Of a stretch of DNA of 64,000 nucleotides, positions 26,235-35,284 are shown piece after piece. Below the pieces are notes generated by a model. It saw only the letters and a list, made by a program, of their open reading frames with translations, ran no database searches and was not told the DNA's origin. Source of the DNA: Clostridiales bacterium (lineage in GTDB: Bacteria > Bacillota > Clostridia > Christensenellales > CAG-138); contig SFDB01000008.1 in the NCBI GenBank assembly GCA_004558825.1, forward strand, positions 1 through 64,000, in the 5' to 3' direction. Position 1 is the stretch's first letter; every line of letters begins with the position of its first letter. The translations under genes and the position numbers were made by a program.

Positions 26235-26992
26235 AGCGTTTTTTAAGCGGCTTGAGCATGGCTTTTTCGATGTTTACGGTGTTCCCGCTCCCGTGCAGAT
26301 GGGACGACGGGGCGCGCCGCATGCAGCTCGCGTGCTTGCCCGTGGTCGGTCTTTTCATTGGCGTCGTATGGGCCGCCGCATGCTACGGCTGTTTCTTGCT
26401 GCGCCTGCCCGCGCTTTTATCGGGCGCACTGCTCGCGGCGCTTCCGCACATAATGTCGGGCTGCATACACCTTGACGGACTTATGGATACGGCGGATGCA
26501 GTGTTTTCGTGGCGAACGCTTGAGGAACGGCTTAGGATAATGAAGGATTCTCACGCGGGTTCATTTGCGATAATCACCCTTACGGTGACGGCGCTCTTTT
26601 CATTCGCTTCGGCCGCTTCGCTCGACAAAAGCGTCATGACGCTCGTGACGCTCGCCGCTATACCCGTTGTTTCGCGCATTGCCGCCGCCATCGCAATGAT
26701 GTACATAAGGCCGCTCGGCCATAGTGCTTACGCAAAGATGGAGCGGCAGAAAAATACGCCGTACCTCATTGCGCTCATCATAACGCTCGCAGCGGCTTGC
26801 ACGGCGGTCATAGCTTTCAGCGGCGCGGCTGCCATATTACCGATAGCCGCAGAGGTATTCGGTATGGCCTGCGCACTCGCATTCGCCTGCCCGTCGCTGA
26901 AGGGAATGAGCGGCGATATCGCCGGCTGGTCGATAACGATCGGCGAAACATGCGCCTTGACGGCGCTTTGCATACTGAGGAGCATAATATGA
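26231..26992 (+). CDS. cobS: Adenosylcobinamide-GDP ribazoletransferase (cobalamin synthase)
   Basis: 253 residues, integral membrane with about six helices. CobS joins adenosylcobinamide-GDP with alpha-ribazole (phosphate) at the membrane. The conserved motif HLDGLMDTADA is near residue 77, followed by MKDSHAGSF, both family signatures. Four-base ATGA overlaps on both sides couple it to cobU and to the next gene. Confidence 0.95.
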   Translation: MKRFLSGLSMAFSMFTVFPLPCRWDDGARRMQLACLPVVGLFIGVVWAAACYGCFLLRLPALLSGALLAALPHIMSGCIHLDGLMDTADAVFSWRTLEERLRIMKDSHAGSFAIITLTVTALFSFASAASLDKSVMTLVTLAAIPVVSRIAAAIAMMYIRPLGHSAYAKMERQKNTPYLIALIITLAAACTAVIAFSGAAAILPIAAEVFGMACALAFACPSLKGMSGDIAGWSITIGETCALTALCILRSII

Positions 26993-27366
26993 TACTTATA
27001 ATCGGAGGCGCGTATCAGGGAAAACTCGAATACGCAAAAAACGAATACCTGCTCACCGACGGCGACGTATTTTTCTGCGAAAACGAAACGTACATCGATA
27101 CATCCAAGCACATCGTATACGAGCTTGAAAAGCTGATATTCAACCGCATGAAGTCGGGACTTGAGTCGGAAAAATACATTGCTTCACTAAAAAGCGAGCT
27201 CGACGGCGCAATAATCATAGTGAACGACATCTCCTGCGGCGTCGTACCGATTGACGCAGATGTTCGTGAATGGCGCGAATGCGTCGGCCGCGTCTGCGCC
27301 ATGCTGGCACGAAGTGCGGAACGCGTTATAAGGATTTTTTGCGGCTTGCCGCAGGTGATAAAGTGA
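26989..27366 (+). CDS. CobU-like protein with degenerate P-loop
   Basis: 125 residues. The N-terminus IIGGAYQGK aligns with the CobU P-loop but has Leu where the Ser/Thr of GKS should be. The NDISCGVVPID segment and the end REWRECVGRVCAML...GLPQVIK resemble the CobU C-terminus (EVGxGIVP... region). The middle, with the guanylylation region, is missing. It is most likely a shortened, possibly inactive CobU paralogue or a partner of CobU/CobS. The start overlaps the cobS stop as ATGA and the stop overlaps cobC as GTGA. Confidence 0.75.
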   Translation: MILIIGGAYQGKLEYAKNEYLLTDGDVFFCENETYIDTSKHIVYELEKLIFNRMKSGLESEKYIASLKSELDGAIIIVNDISCGVVPIDADVREWRECVGRVCAMLARSAERVIRIFCGLPQVIK

Positions 27367-27962
27367 AAATATATTTAATCAGGCATGGGATAAGCATCGC
27401 AAATGAGCAGATAAGGTACGCCGGGACGTGGGATGTTCCCTTGAGCGAAAACGGCGTGCGCGACGTTGAGATGAAGCGCGATGCAGGGCTTTATCCGAAA
27501 AAGGACGGCATCAGGCTGATTACATCGGGTATGCGCCGCACCGAGGAGACGCTTCGAATCATATACGGCGATGCGGAGCACGAAGCAATCGACGCCTTTC
27601 GTGAGATGAATTTCGGCAGCTTTGAGCAAAAAACGTATTACGACCTCAAGGATGACGAGCGCTATTCGCGTTGGTTGGACGACAAGACGGGGCTCGTTCG
27701 CTGCCCTGACGGCGAATGCAGGCATGACGTTGCCGAGCGTGTTATTCCCGCTTTTTACGATGTGCTGCACGGCGGGCGCGACTCGCTCGTTGTCATGCAC
27801 GGCGGGATCATAAGCGTCGTGATGAGTGAACTCTTCCCATCGGATAATCAATTTTTGGCATGGTGCCCCAAAGCAGCCGAAGGGTACGTCATAACGGCTG
27901 CCGACGGCGCAACGGAGTATACGCCATTGAGCATGGAAAATCAACAAGTTCGTTTAATTTAA
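27363..27962 (+). CDS. cobC: Alpha-ribazole phosphatase-like histidine phosphatase
   Basis: 199 residues of the phosphoglycerate-mutase-like superfamily. The catalytic RHG motif is at residues 7-9 (LIRHG) and the second His is in MHGG near residue 145. It would dephosphorylate alpha-ribazole phosphate in the cobalamin pathway, which its place at the end of cobTUS supports. The start is GTG 27363, overlapping the previous stop as GTGA. Ends at a strong terminator. Confidence 0.88.
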   Translation: MKIYLIRHGISIANEQIRYAGTWDVPLSENGVRDVEMKRDAGLYPKKDGIRLITSGMRRTEETLRIIYGDAEHEAIDAFREMNFGSFEQKTYYDLKDDERYSRWLDDKTGLVRCPDGECRHDVAERVIPAFYDVLHGGRDSLVVMHGGIISVVMSELFPSDNQFLAWCPKAAEGYVITAADGATEYTPLSMENQQVRLI

Positions 27963-27990
27963 AGCGTCCGCCCCAAAAGGTGCGGACGCT
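27963..27990. terminator. Terminator between the cob operon and pckA
   Basis: Perfect 9-bp stem AGCGTCCGC/GCGGACGCT with a 10-base loop between convergent genes. Confidence 0.7.
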
Positions 27991-28013
27991 CTTGATGTGC
28001 TGTTTAGGTCGGT

Positions 28014-29585
28014 TTATGCCTTCGGACCGGCGTCGATAATATGCTGCGGCATATTATCGTACTTTTTAAAGTTCTCAACAAAGCGCTTCGCAAGATCCTT
28101 CGCCTGCTTATCATACGCCGCCTTGTCCGCCCATACCTCGCGCGGGTTTAGTATCTCGTCCGGAACATTGGGGCAGGTCTTGGGAATCATAACGTTGAAT
28201 ATCGGGTCGAGCGTAAATTCGCCCTTCTCAAGCGCGCCCGTGAGAGCGGCCGTGACCATCGCACGCGTGTATTTGAGGCTCATGCGCTTGCCGACGCCGT
28301 AAGGTCCGCCGCTCCAGCCCGTATTGATGAGGTATACGTTAGCGTTATGCTCCTCTATACGTTCGCCGAGCATCTGTGCGTACACCGATGGGTGGAGCGG
28401 AAGGAACGGCGCACCGAAACATGTCGAGAAAGTCGTCTGCGGCTCCTTAATGCCGCGCTCAGTTCCGGCAAGCTTTGAGGTATAGCCCGAAACAAAGTGG
28501 TACATCGCCATGTTCTTATCGAGCTTTGCCACAGGGGGCAATACGCCGAACGCGTCGGCGGTAAGGAATATTACCGTCTTGGGGTGCGAGCCTATGCCGG
28601 GTATGGCACAGTTGGGTATGTATGTTACGGGATAGCCCGCGCGCGTGTTTTCCGTGAGGGAAGAATCGCTGTAGTCAAGCTCGCCCGTCTCGTCGTCCAT
28701 TATCACGTTTTCAACGAGAGTGCCGAACTTTATGGCGTTCCATATCTGCGGCTCGTTCTCGCGGCTGAGGTTTATGCACTTTGCATAGCAGCCGCCTTCA
28801 AAGTTAAATACGCCGTCGGCAGACCAGCCGTGTTCGTCATCGCCTATCAGCATACGGTTCGGGTCGGCTGAAAGCGTCGTCTTGCCTGTACCCGAAAGGC
28901 CGAAGAAAAGGGCGCTGTCGCCATCCGCGCCTATGTTTGCGGAGCAGTGCATCGGGAAAACGTTGCGCTTTGGAAGCAAATAATTCATAACAGAGAATAT
29001 GCTCTTCTTTATCTCACCCGCGTATCTGCTGCCTGCAATTATGACGCGCTTCTTCTCAAAGTCGACTATTATCGCCGCCTCGGAGTTCACGCCGTCAACC
29101 TCGGGGATGCACTTGAACCCGGGCGCGGCGATTATTGTGAAGCCCGGCTCAAAACTCTCAAGCTGCTCCTTAGTCGGCCTCACAAGCAGTTGATGAATGA
29201 AAAGGTTCTGGCTCGCAAGCTCGTTTATGACGCGCACTGACAGCGCATAGTGCGGATCTGCGCCTGCAAAGCCGTCGAATATAAATATTTCCCTGCCCTG
29301 GAGATAGCTTACGATTCTGTTGTAAATCGCGTCGGCCTTTTCGCGCGATATGGGCATGTTTACCTTGCCCCAGTCGATATCGTCATGTACGCACGGAACG
29401 TCGACGACAAAGCGGTCGTCAGGCGAACGGCCCGTGTATTTGCCTGTGGTGACAAGAAGTGCGCCCGTTGCGGTCAGCTTGCCTTCCTTGCGTTCGAGCG
29501 CTTTCTCGACAAGCTTTGCGGGTGAAAGGTTGTGATAAACAGCCTTAGGCGCGATGATTCCAAGCGATTCAACGTACTTTTCCAT
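28014..29585 (-). CDS. pckA: Phosphoenolpyruvate carboxykinase (ATP)
   Basis: 523 residues, full length. Interconverts oxaloacetate + ATP and PEP + CO2. The kinase-1a loop GLSGTGKTT lies near residue 240, the metal-binding segment (FPMHCSAN with DDEHGW downstream) and TGRSPDDRF near 52 are family motifs. In an anaerobe it may run in the carboxylating direction, but the sequence cannot show that. AGGAG precedes the ATG. Monocistronic. Confidence 0.97.
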   Translation of the reverse strand: MEKYVESLGIIAPKAVYHNLSPAKLVEKALERKEGKLTATGALLVTTGKYTGRSPDDRFVVDVPCVHDDIDWGKVNMPISREKADAIYNRIVSYLQGREIFIFDGFAGADPHYALSVRVINELASQNLFIHQLLVRPTKEQLESFEPGFTIIAAPGFKCIPEVDGVNSEAAIIVDFEKKRVIIAGSRYAGEIKKSIFSVMNYLLPKRNVFPMHCSANIGADGDSALFFGLSGTGKTTLSADPNRMLIGDDEHGWSADGVFNFEGGCYAKCINLSRENEPQIWNAIKFGTLVENVIMDDETGELDYSDSSLTENTRAGYPVTYIPNCAIPGIGSHPKTVIFLTADAFGVLPPVAKLDKNMAMYHFVSGYTSKLAGTERGIKEPQTTFSTCFGAPFLPLHPSVYAQMLGERIEEHNANVYLINTGWSGGPYGVGKRMSLKYTRAMVTAALTGALEKGEFTLDPIFNVMIPKTCPNVPDEILNPREVWADKAAYDKQAKDLAKRFVENFKKYDNMPQHIIDAGPKA

Positions 29586-29633
29586 TTTTATCTCCTAAAG
29601 AGTATTATTGGAAGCATTTGCTTCGTCTCATTG

Positions 29634-29663
29634 ATTATACGCCTTAAAGCGCCGCGGTTTCAA
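29634..29663 (-). promoter_or_regulatory. Promoter of pckA
   Basis: TTGAAA (29658-29663), 18-base spacer, perfect TATAAT (29634-29639) on the minus strand, followed by a small GAAGC/GCTTC hairpin in the leader. Confidence 0.7.
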
Positions 29664-29676
29664 GCCCTTTCGGCGC

Positions 29677-30210
29677 TTATTTGCTCAAAACGGCAATATG
29701 GCACGAGCGCATTGCGGCGAGCGCGGCCTCATGCGCGGCGGGCGTCGTTCCCGCGCAGGCGTCAGCATCGACAAATATGTCGTTTTCGGGAAACGCGGCG
29801 CGCAGGAGCAGGGCGTTGCTTATAACGCATATGTCTGTGCAGAGGCCGCAAAGCTCGAAAGACGTTTCGCCGTCGGCAATGGGTTTCAGCGCATCAATCA
29901 GCTCAAACGAGCCAAACGACGGCTTTTTAACGATTATTGCGCCCTCTCCCGCAAACGGCCTTATATCCTTTTGAAGCTCGTGCCCCCATGTGCCGCTTAT
30001 GCAGTGCTTCACGGGCAGCAGCCTTCCCTCGTGCGTCGAAAGATAGTCGTCCGCATGTGTGTCGAGCGTAAACACAACGGTATCGCCGCGTTCCTTTGCC
30101 TTGGCCGTCTTGGCCGCAACTGCCGGCACAACCGCTCTTGCTGCCGCCGAGCCAAGCGCACCTTCGATAAAATCGTTTTGCATATCAACAACGATAAGTA
30201 TATTTCTCAT
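29677..30210 (-). CDS. pncA: Nicotinamidase-like cysteine hydrolase
   Basis: 177 residues of the isochorismatase-like hydrolase family. The catalytic triad is visible: Asp in VVDMQNDF (residue ~9), Lys in IIVKKPSF (near 95) and the nucleophile Cys in CGLCTDICV (near 130). The length and the metal-like DTH motif (DTHADDY) match nicotinamidase, which returns nicotinamide to NAD synthesis. Follows the PIG-V-like gene by 13 bases. Confidence 0.85.
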   Translation of the reverse strand: MRNILIVVDMQNDFIEGALGSAAARAVVPAVAAKTAKAKERGDTVVFTLDTHADDYLSTHEGRLLPVKHCISGTWGHELQKDIRPFAGEGAIIVKKPSFGSFELIDALKPIADGETSFELCGLCTDICVISNALLLRAAFPENDIFVDADACAGTTPAAHEAALAAMRSCHIAVLSK

Positions 30211-30223
30211 AATGCCTCCGTAT

Positions 30224-31597
30224 TCAATAGACCGGGAATCCGAGCACGTTTGCGCTCAAATACAAAACAAGCAGCGCCGCGCAAACGACAGTCGCGGCAG
30301 CATCGGCTTTTTTCCCGCGCGTCATGTAAGCCATCGCAAAAGCTATCGGGAACGCTGCCGTCAGATAGCGCGGCGCGCTCAGCAGCCACGTCGGCCCTAT
30401 AGTCATGACAAAGTATGCAAGAAAATAGCCCGTATATGACGCCCTCATGCGTTTTGCATTTGGCAGCATTACAATTAGAGAAGCGAATATGCAGAACAGG
30501 TTCGGAAACCAAAGCCCCCACGCCGAGCGAAGGTCGCTTTCGTCAAGCCGCAGTAAAAAGTAATGTGTCTGATACGACGCGCTGTTAAAGAAGTATCCGA
30601 GCTGCTGGCTCCAATGCTCGCGCTGAAACTGCATAAACTTAAACGGATCGCCCCACACGGCATAGTTAACAAGCAGATACCCCGCAAACCCAAGCGGAAC
30701 TATAAGGCACGCGAACACGCGCTCAAGCCACAGTCGGGCTTTGCGGCGTGTTTTCGTTCTGTAGGCGTTGACTATATCCTTGACGGCCTCAATAACCATG
30801 GGCACAATAAGAACAACTCCCGGGGAACGCGTAAACGATGCAAGAGCTCCGAACAGTGCGGCTATCAGATATTTCCTGCGCCGTATAAAATACATGCAGC
30901 TCACGCATAGCAGCAGGAAAAGCCCCTCCGTCATAGGCGAAACATAGAAGAACGCCGCGGGAAGTATGAACATGTATTTGACAACGCGCATCGAGAAACG
31001 CCTGTCGTGGTCTATCGCCGCAAGCTCATACAGCATTATCGCCGCCCCGACAGATGAAAGCGACGACACGAGCATCGCAGAAGCAAAGCTCGAGTGCGTT
31101 ATGAGATTGAATACGGCTATTACGCACGGGTAGAACGGCAGGAACACGATATGATACATCGGGTCGCCATCGGTGACATACCAGCGCTCTGATATGCCAA
31201 GATAGCTCGGAGAATCGCTCCTCAGCCACAGGCGGCGCATCGTATCGAATATTCCGCCGGAATAGCCGTTTGCCCAAAGGTCTATAAGATATGCAAGCAC
31301 GAGTATGGCAATTCTGCTCAAGACCATGTAAACAACTATTTTAAGCCATGGGTGTCGTATATCAAAGCGGTTCCGCCGCAGAGGCTCCGTCTCCACATAC
31401 TCGATTTCGCTTGAAAACCAATCCTCGAGCAGCTTTTTAACGAAAAGCGTCATCAAAAACGCAAAAAGCAGCGTGCAGACAGCCGCCGCCATTACGCATA
31501 CCGTTTCAAGCCGATTTTGGCCGAAAAGCCATATGCAGAACAATGCGGCAAGCGCCGCGTTGAGTATCGATGATATAATCGCAAAAGCTTTTTTCAT
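30224..31597 (-). CDS. PIG-V-like polytopic membrane protein (putative mannosyltransferase)
   Basis: 457 residues with about ten membrane helices. A loop after the third helix carries DSPSYLGI, like the Asp-containing catalytic loop of GT-C glycosyltransferases of the PIG-V family, and RSPG and PRYLTAAFP further on fit the same family. It would use a polyprenyl-linked sugar, but donor and acceptor are unknown. The start at 31597 has no clear ribosome site; a hairpin lies just upstream. Confidence 0.7.
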   Translation of the reverse strand: MKKAFAIISSILNAALAALFCIWLFGQNRLETVCVMAAAVCTLLFAFLMTLFVKKLLEDWFSSEIEYVETEPLRRNRFDIRHPWLKIVVYMVLSRIAILVLAYLIDLWANGYSGGIFDTMRRLWLRSDSPSYLGISERWYVTDGDPMYHIVFLPFYPCVIAVFNLITHSSFASAMLVSSLSSVGAAIMLYELAAIDHDRRFSMRVVKYMFILPAAFFYVSPMTEGLFLLLCVSCMYFIRRRKYLIAALFGALASFTRSPGVVLIVPMVIEAVKDIVNAYRTKTRRKARLWLERVFACLIVPLGFAGYLLVNYAVWGDPFKFMQFQREHWSQQLGYFFNSASYQTHYFLLRLDESDLRSAWGLWFPNLFCIFASLIVMLPNAKRMRASYTGYFLAYFVMTIGPTWLLSAPRYLTAAFPIAFAMAYMTRGKKADAAATVVCAALLVLYLSANVLGFPVY

Positions 31598-31608
31598 GCA
31601 TACATACC

Positions 31609-31640
31609 GGCCGAAGGCCGCCGAAAAGCGGTCTTCGGCC
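31609..31640 (-). repeat. Inverted repeat before the PIG-V-like gene
   Basis: GGCCGAAG / CTTCGGCC with an inner GCCGC/GCGG stem, ending 12 bases from the start codon of the gene at 31597. On the minus strand it has no T-run, on the plus strand TCCTTTT follows. Confidence 0.5.
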
Positions 31641-31651
31641 TCCTTTTATCG

Positions 31652-32257
31652 TTATCTGTGACGCTGTCTTAGCGCAAGCGGCGGCGAAAGGATTTCGCTC
31701 ATCACCATGCCCCTTATAATGCTGTCGCGGTCGGAAAAGAGCGATGCAAACCCGTTGCTGTCGGTTTCGCGCTCCGCCTTGCCCGCATCACGGTCGGCAG
31801 AACCCTTGTTTTCATTAGCATCGGGCATAATATACGGCTCACAATCGCTGAAAGCGCCGCTCATGCTCGATTCCGTATGCACATGCCCGTCCAACGCCGA
31901 GGGATGCACAATATGGCGCGTCGCATTCGCCGCATCGACATGCGCCGTCGTCACAGCATGTATCGACGGCTTCATTTCATTCTGCGCGGGCCGTGCAGTG
32001 TGTGTATTCCCTACGCGCGGCGCAAGCTCGGGCCTTCGTCCGAGACCTTGTCCGCCCGCTTCGGTCTGTTTGCCGTTCGCGGCGCCGTCAAATACATCTC
32101 CCGCCGCATCGCTCGGGAAGAATTGCCCGTTCTGCCTCGACGAAGCGTTCCTTTGCGGCGCGCCGTTCTTTGTTTTAGCGGAGGCCTGCTTCCCCGCCTT
32201 TACGGATATCGATACTATGGCAGCTATAAGCAGAAAAAACCAGAATGCAAACTCCAT
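31652..32257 (-). CDS. Membrane-anchored low-complexity protein
   Basis: 201 residues. Residues 1-20 are one hydrophobic helix (MEFAFWFFLLIAAIVSIS); the rest is a polar, Ala/Gly/Asn/His/Arg-rich stretch with no predicted fold that I recognise. GGAGG lies 8 bases before ATG 32257; a GTG at 32266 and an ATG at 32263 are too close to it. It is 32 bases after floA on the same strand, so it is probably the last gene of the nfeD-floA unit. Confidence 0.6.
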   Translation of the reverse strand: MEFAFWFFLLIAAIVSISVKAGKQASAKTKNGAPQRNASSRQNGQFFPSDAAGDVFDGAANGKQTEAGGQGLGRRPELAPRVGNTHTARPAQNEMKPSIHAVTTAHVDAANATRHIVHPSALDGHVHTESSMSGAFSDCEPYIMPDANENKGSADRDAGKAERETDSNGFASLFSDRDSIIRGMVMSEILSPPLALRQRHR

Positions 32258-32289
32258 CCGCATCACCTCCGTTCGTTACAGAAAGCTTG

Positions 32290-33300
32290 TTATTCCTTCT
32301 TTGTCTCGGGCCGCACAGCCGTGCTGCTTATAGATTCACGCATTGCCGTGTCCGCCATAACGTTTTTCATGTTGTAATAATCCATCACGCCAAGCTTTCC
32401 GCTTCTGAATGCCGCCGCGATTGCCTGCGGAACCTCCGCCTCGGCCTCTATGACCTTTGCGCGCATTCCCTGAACCGCCGCCTTGTTTTCCTGCTCCTGT
32501 GCGACGGCCATGGCGCGGCGCTCCTCCGCCTTTGCCTGAGCGATGCGCTTATCAGCCTCTGCCTGGTCAATCTGGAGCTGTGCGCCAACGTTTCTTCCGA
32601 CGTCGACGTCAGCAATGTCTATCGACAGTATTTCAAACGCCGTACCCGAGTCAAGGCCCTTTCCGAGAACCGTACGCGATATGCTGTCGGGGTTTTCGAG
32701 AACGTCCTTATGGCTTATCGACGAGCCAACCGTCGTAACTATGCCTTCGCCGACGCGGGCGATTATGGTTTCTTCACCTGCACCGCCCACAAGACGATCT
32801 ATGTTCGCGCGAACCGTAACCTTTGCCTTTGCGCGAAGCTCGATTCCGTCCTTGGCTATGGCGGCTATAATCGGCGTTTCGATAACCTTCGGATTAACGC
32901 TCATCTGGACTGCGTTGAGTACGTCGCGGCCCGCAAGGTCTATCGCGCACGACTGTTCAAAATCGAGCGGTATGCCGGCACGCTGCGCAGCAATGAGCGC
33001 ATTCACGACGCGGTCGACATTTCCGCCCGCAAGGTAGTGGGCCTCAAGTTTGTTTATGGAAAGCTTAAGCCCCGCCTTCGTCGCCTTTATCATAGGGTTC
33101 ACTATGCGCTGCGGTACTACCTTCCTTATTCTCATGCCCACGAGTTGGAATATTCCAACGTGTACGCCCGATGCCGCGGCAGATATCCAGAGGCCTATCG
33201 GGAAGAACGTCAAAAACACAATCACAAATATGAGTGCGGCAATTATTATCGCCACGAGAGCAACGGTGTTAATTGCTGCGGTCAAAAAAAATTCCATCAT
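32290..33300 (-). CDS. floA: Flotillin-like protein FloA
   Basis: 336 residues. An N-terminal hydrophobic hairpin (about residues 8-35) is followed by the SPFH-type domain and a helical C-terminus rich in Ala/Glu (AEADKRIAQAKAEERRA) that drives oligomerisation. FloA scaffolds functional membrane microdomains in Gram-positive bacteria. The NfeD gene upstream is its usual partner. AGGA precedes the ATGATG; either Met could be the start. Confidence 0.95.
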   Translation of the reverse strand: MMEFFLTAAINTVALVAIIIAALIFVIVFLTFFPIGLWISAAASGVHVGIFQLVGMRIRKVVPQRIVNPMIKATKAGLKLSINKLEAHYLAGGNVDRVVNALIAAQRAGIPLDFEQSCAIDLAGRDVLNAVQMSVNPKVIETPIIAAIAKDGIELRAKAKVTVRANIDRLVGGAGEETIIARVGEGIVTTVGSSISHKDVLENPDSISRTVLGKGLDSGTAFEILSIDIADVDVGRNVGAQLQIDQAEADKRIAQAKAEERRAMAVAQEQENKAAVQGMRAKVIEAEAEVPQAIAAAFRSGKLGVMDYYNMKNVMADTAMRESISSTAVRPETKKE

Positions 33301-33324
33301 AATTCGTCCTGTCTCCTTTGTTTT

Positions 33325-33537
33325 TTATCGCGCGGCCATAAGCTCAATCATGAAAAACATAAAATAGAAAAAGCCTATAAACGCGGGTATGGCTATTATC
33401 AGCAGAATCCATGAGCGCTTTACCTCTTCCTTAGGCACGGGGCGCTCGTCCCGTTCCTCGCCTTCGTGCTTGGCGGCGCAGCGCGGGCATTCTCCGCTCG
33501 AGCGCGAATAAAACGTGCCGCATTTTTTGCAATGCAT
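33325..33537 (-). CDS. Small zinc-ribbon membrane protein
   Basis: 70 residues. An N-terminal zinc ribbon (CKKC at residues 3-6 and CPRC near 17-20), a charged linker, and one membrane helix at about 44-66. It lies between nfeD and floA: the ATG overlaps the nfeD stop (TAATG) and floA starts 24 bases after its stop. The position suggests a part in the FloA/NfeD membrane assembly, which is inference. Confidence 0.8.
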   Translation of the reverse strand: MHCKKCGTFYSRSSGECPRCAAKHEGEERDERPVPKEEVKRSWILLIIAIPAFIGFFYFMFFMIELMAAR

Positions 33538-34091
33538 TACGCTCTCTCCGTCCCGTCGTCATTCTGCGGCATATTATCGCATACGTCGCTTGTGCGCCTG
33601 ACGAGCACGCGCATTCCGCGCACCTCCGTCACGGTCACGCTCTCGCCTTCCGGTATAAACTCGCCGTCCGTAATAACGCTGACACGTCTGCCGCATATTT
33701 CGGCGCTGCCTGCGGGACGAAGCGGGCTTACGCTTTTGCCGCTTTTGCCGAGCAGCGTGTCCCTGTCCTCATTAAGATGCGAGTCCGAATCATAATCAAC
33801 CTTTTCATTCAGCACCATGGGCGAGCGCGAAAACGCGCCGTGTCCGACCGAGCGCAGCACAAGAAAAGCTATAAGTCCCAACACGACTATTAGTATCACC
33901 GTCGTGACAAGCGCGTCGAGCAGCGAATCCGAGCTTAATATCACCGCAGCAATCAGCCCGACTATGCCCATGCAGCCGAACAATCCGAAACCGGGAGTGA
34001 ACATCTCCACCATCAGCAGCGCCACTCCGACAATAAGGCATATAAGCGCCGCTACATTCCATCCCGCAAGATATTGAAGAATGAAATCCAT
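33537..34091 (-). CDS. NfeD family protein
   Basis: 184 residues. About four hydrophobic helices in residues 15-95 (with the family's VEMFTPGFGLFG segment) and a C-terminal OB-fold domain (about 125-175; GRRVSVITDGEFIPEGE) typical of NfeD. Works with SPFH/flotillin proteins. AGGGG precedes ATG 34091; the frame extends upstream without a better site. First gene of the nfeD - zinc ribbon - floA unit. Confidence 0.9.
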   Translation of the reverse strand: MDFILQYLAGWNVAALICLIVGVALLMVEMFTPGFGLFGCMGIVGLIAAVILSSDSLLDALVTTVILIVVLGLIAFLVLRSVGHGAFSRSPMVLNEKVDYDSDSHLNEDRDTLLGKSGKSVSPLRPAGSAEICGRRVSVITDGEFIPEGESVTVTEVRGMRVLVRRTSDVCDNMPQNDDGTERA

Positions 34092-34253
34092 GACATATTT
34101 CCCCTTTCGTATCATTATTATCAAAAGGCGTCGCTTCCATTAATATTATACAATATCGGCGTACGCAATACAAGAAAAACTCCTTTTCCGGCGCGCTCTC
34201 CGGTTCTGTACAGCACGGCTCATTATTATGCCCGCAGCGGCATAAAATATCGT

Positions 34254-35282
34254 ATGCACTGGAGGATCGATATAAAAAGGTTCATATTGCTGCTTCTTGC
34301 GCTGTCGCTTGCCGTGCTTGCGATACGCGGATGTGTATTCGCGCGAAAATGCGGCGACAAGGATGACGATGGCTGCGACAGCGATTGCTTGAAAATAGAG
34401 CCCGGCGATAAATCAAAAAGCGTATATATAGATGTATTTGACCGCAGTTCGGGCAAAAAGCTGCACATGGAGCTTGAGGACTACATAGGGCATGTCGTGG
34501 CGGCGGAAATGCCCGCCTCATTTAAGGACGAGGCGTTGAAGGCGCAGGCTGTGGCGGCGAGGACGTTCGCAGTGCGGCGCATGAAGCTCTTTGGCGGGAC
34601 GGGCTGTTCGAACGGCTGCGACGTTTGCACCGACAGCACTTGCTGCCAGGCCTTTTTAAGCAGCGACTCAATGCGCTCACGCTGGGGCGGCGACTATGAC
34701 GAATACCGCTCCAAGGTTATGAGCGCCGCCGAAAATACGAGCGGAATAATAGCCGTCTATGACGGGAAACCAATAGAAGCGCTGTATCACTCGACATCGG
34801 GAGGCTACACCGAGGATTCGCAAAACGTGTTTTCGCAGGCGCAGCCGTATCTTAAAAGCGTGTGCAGCCCCGGGGAGGAGGACTCGTCAAAATTCAGCTC
34901 CGTTACAGAAATATCGCGCTCGCGCTTTGCAAAGGCAATCAACGCAAGCTGCAAAAAAGCGGGCCTTTCCGCCTCAAAGCTCGAAAAGCAGGTAAGCATT
35001 GTTTCACGGTTCGACAGCGGACGCGTCAAAAGCGTAAAGGTGGGCGGCGCCGTTATGTCGGGGCGCGAATTCAGGACTGCGCTTGGGTTAAACAGCGCAA
35101 ACTTCACTCTCGAATTCGCTGAAAAAAAAGTGCGCATAAAGACGATTGGCTACGGCCACGGCGTTGGAATGAGTCAGCAAGGCGCAAACGCCATGGCGCG
35201 CGACGGGGCAACGTTCGACGAGATATTAACCCACTATTACACGGGCATAGAGCTCACGGACATCTCGCGGTATGCAAAATAA
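34254..35282 (+). CDS. SpoIID/LytB domain protein
   Basis: 342 residues. An N-terminal membrane helix at ~9-25, a Cys/Asp-rich stretch, then the SpoIID domain: VVAAEMPASF with the catalytic Glu near residue 85, KAQAVAARTFA, YHSTSGG, and YGHGVGMSQQGANAMA near the end. SpoIID is a lytic transglycosylase that trims glycan strands during engulfment; related LytB proteins act outside sporulation. No ribosome site is seen. CATAAAAT lies 5 bases before the start codon and resembles a sigma-E -10 box. Its stop is 2 bases from the convergent gene. Confidence 0.9.
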   Translation: MHWRIDIKRFILLLLALSLAVLAIRGCVFARKCGDKDDDGCDSDCLKIEPGDKSKSVYIDVFDRSSGKKLHMELEDYIGHVVAAEMPASFKDEALKAQAVAARTFAVRRMKLFGGTGCSNGCDVCTDSTCCQAFLSSDSMRSRWGGDYDEYRSKVMSAAENTSGIIAVYDGKPIEALYHSTSGGYTEDSQNVFSQAQPYLKSVCSPGEEDSSKFSSVTEISRSRFAKAINASCKKAGLSASKLEKQVSIVSRFDSGRVKSVKVGGAVMSGREFRTALGLNSANFTLEFAEKKVRIKTIGYGHGVGMSQQGANAMARDGATFDEILTHYYTGIELTDISRYAK

Positions 35283-35284
35283 GC

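Noticed and set aside
32245..33414. 389-residue plus-strand frame opposite floA
   Set aside because: Antisense to a gene with a clear family; composition is unnatural.
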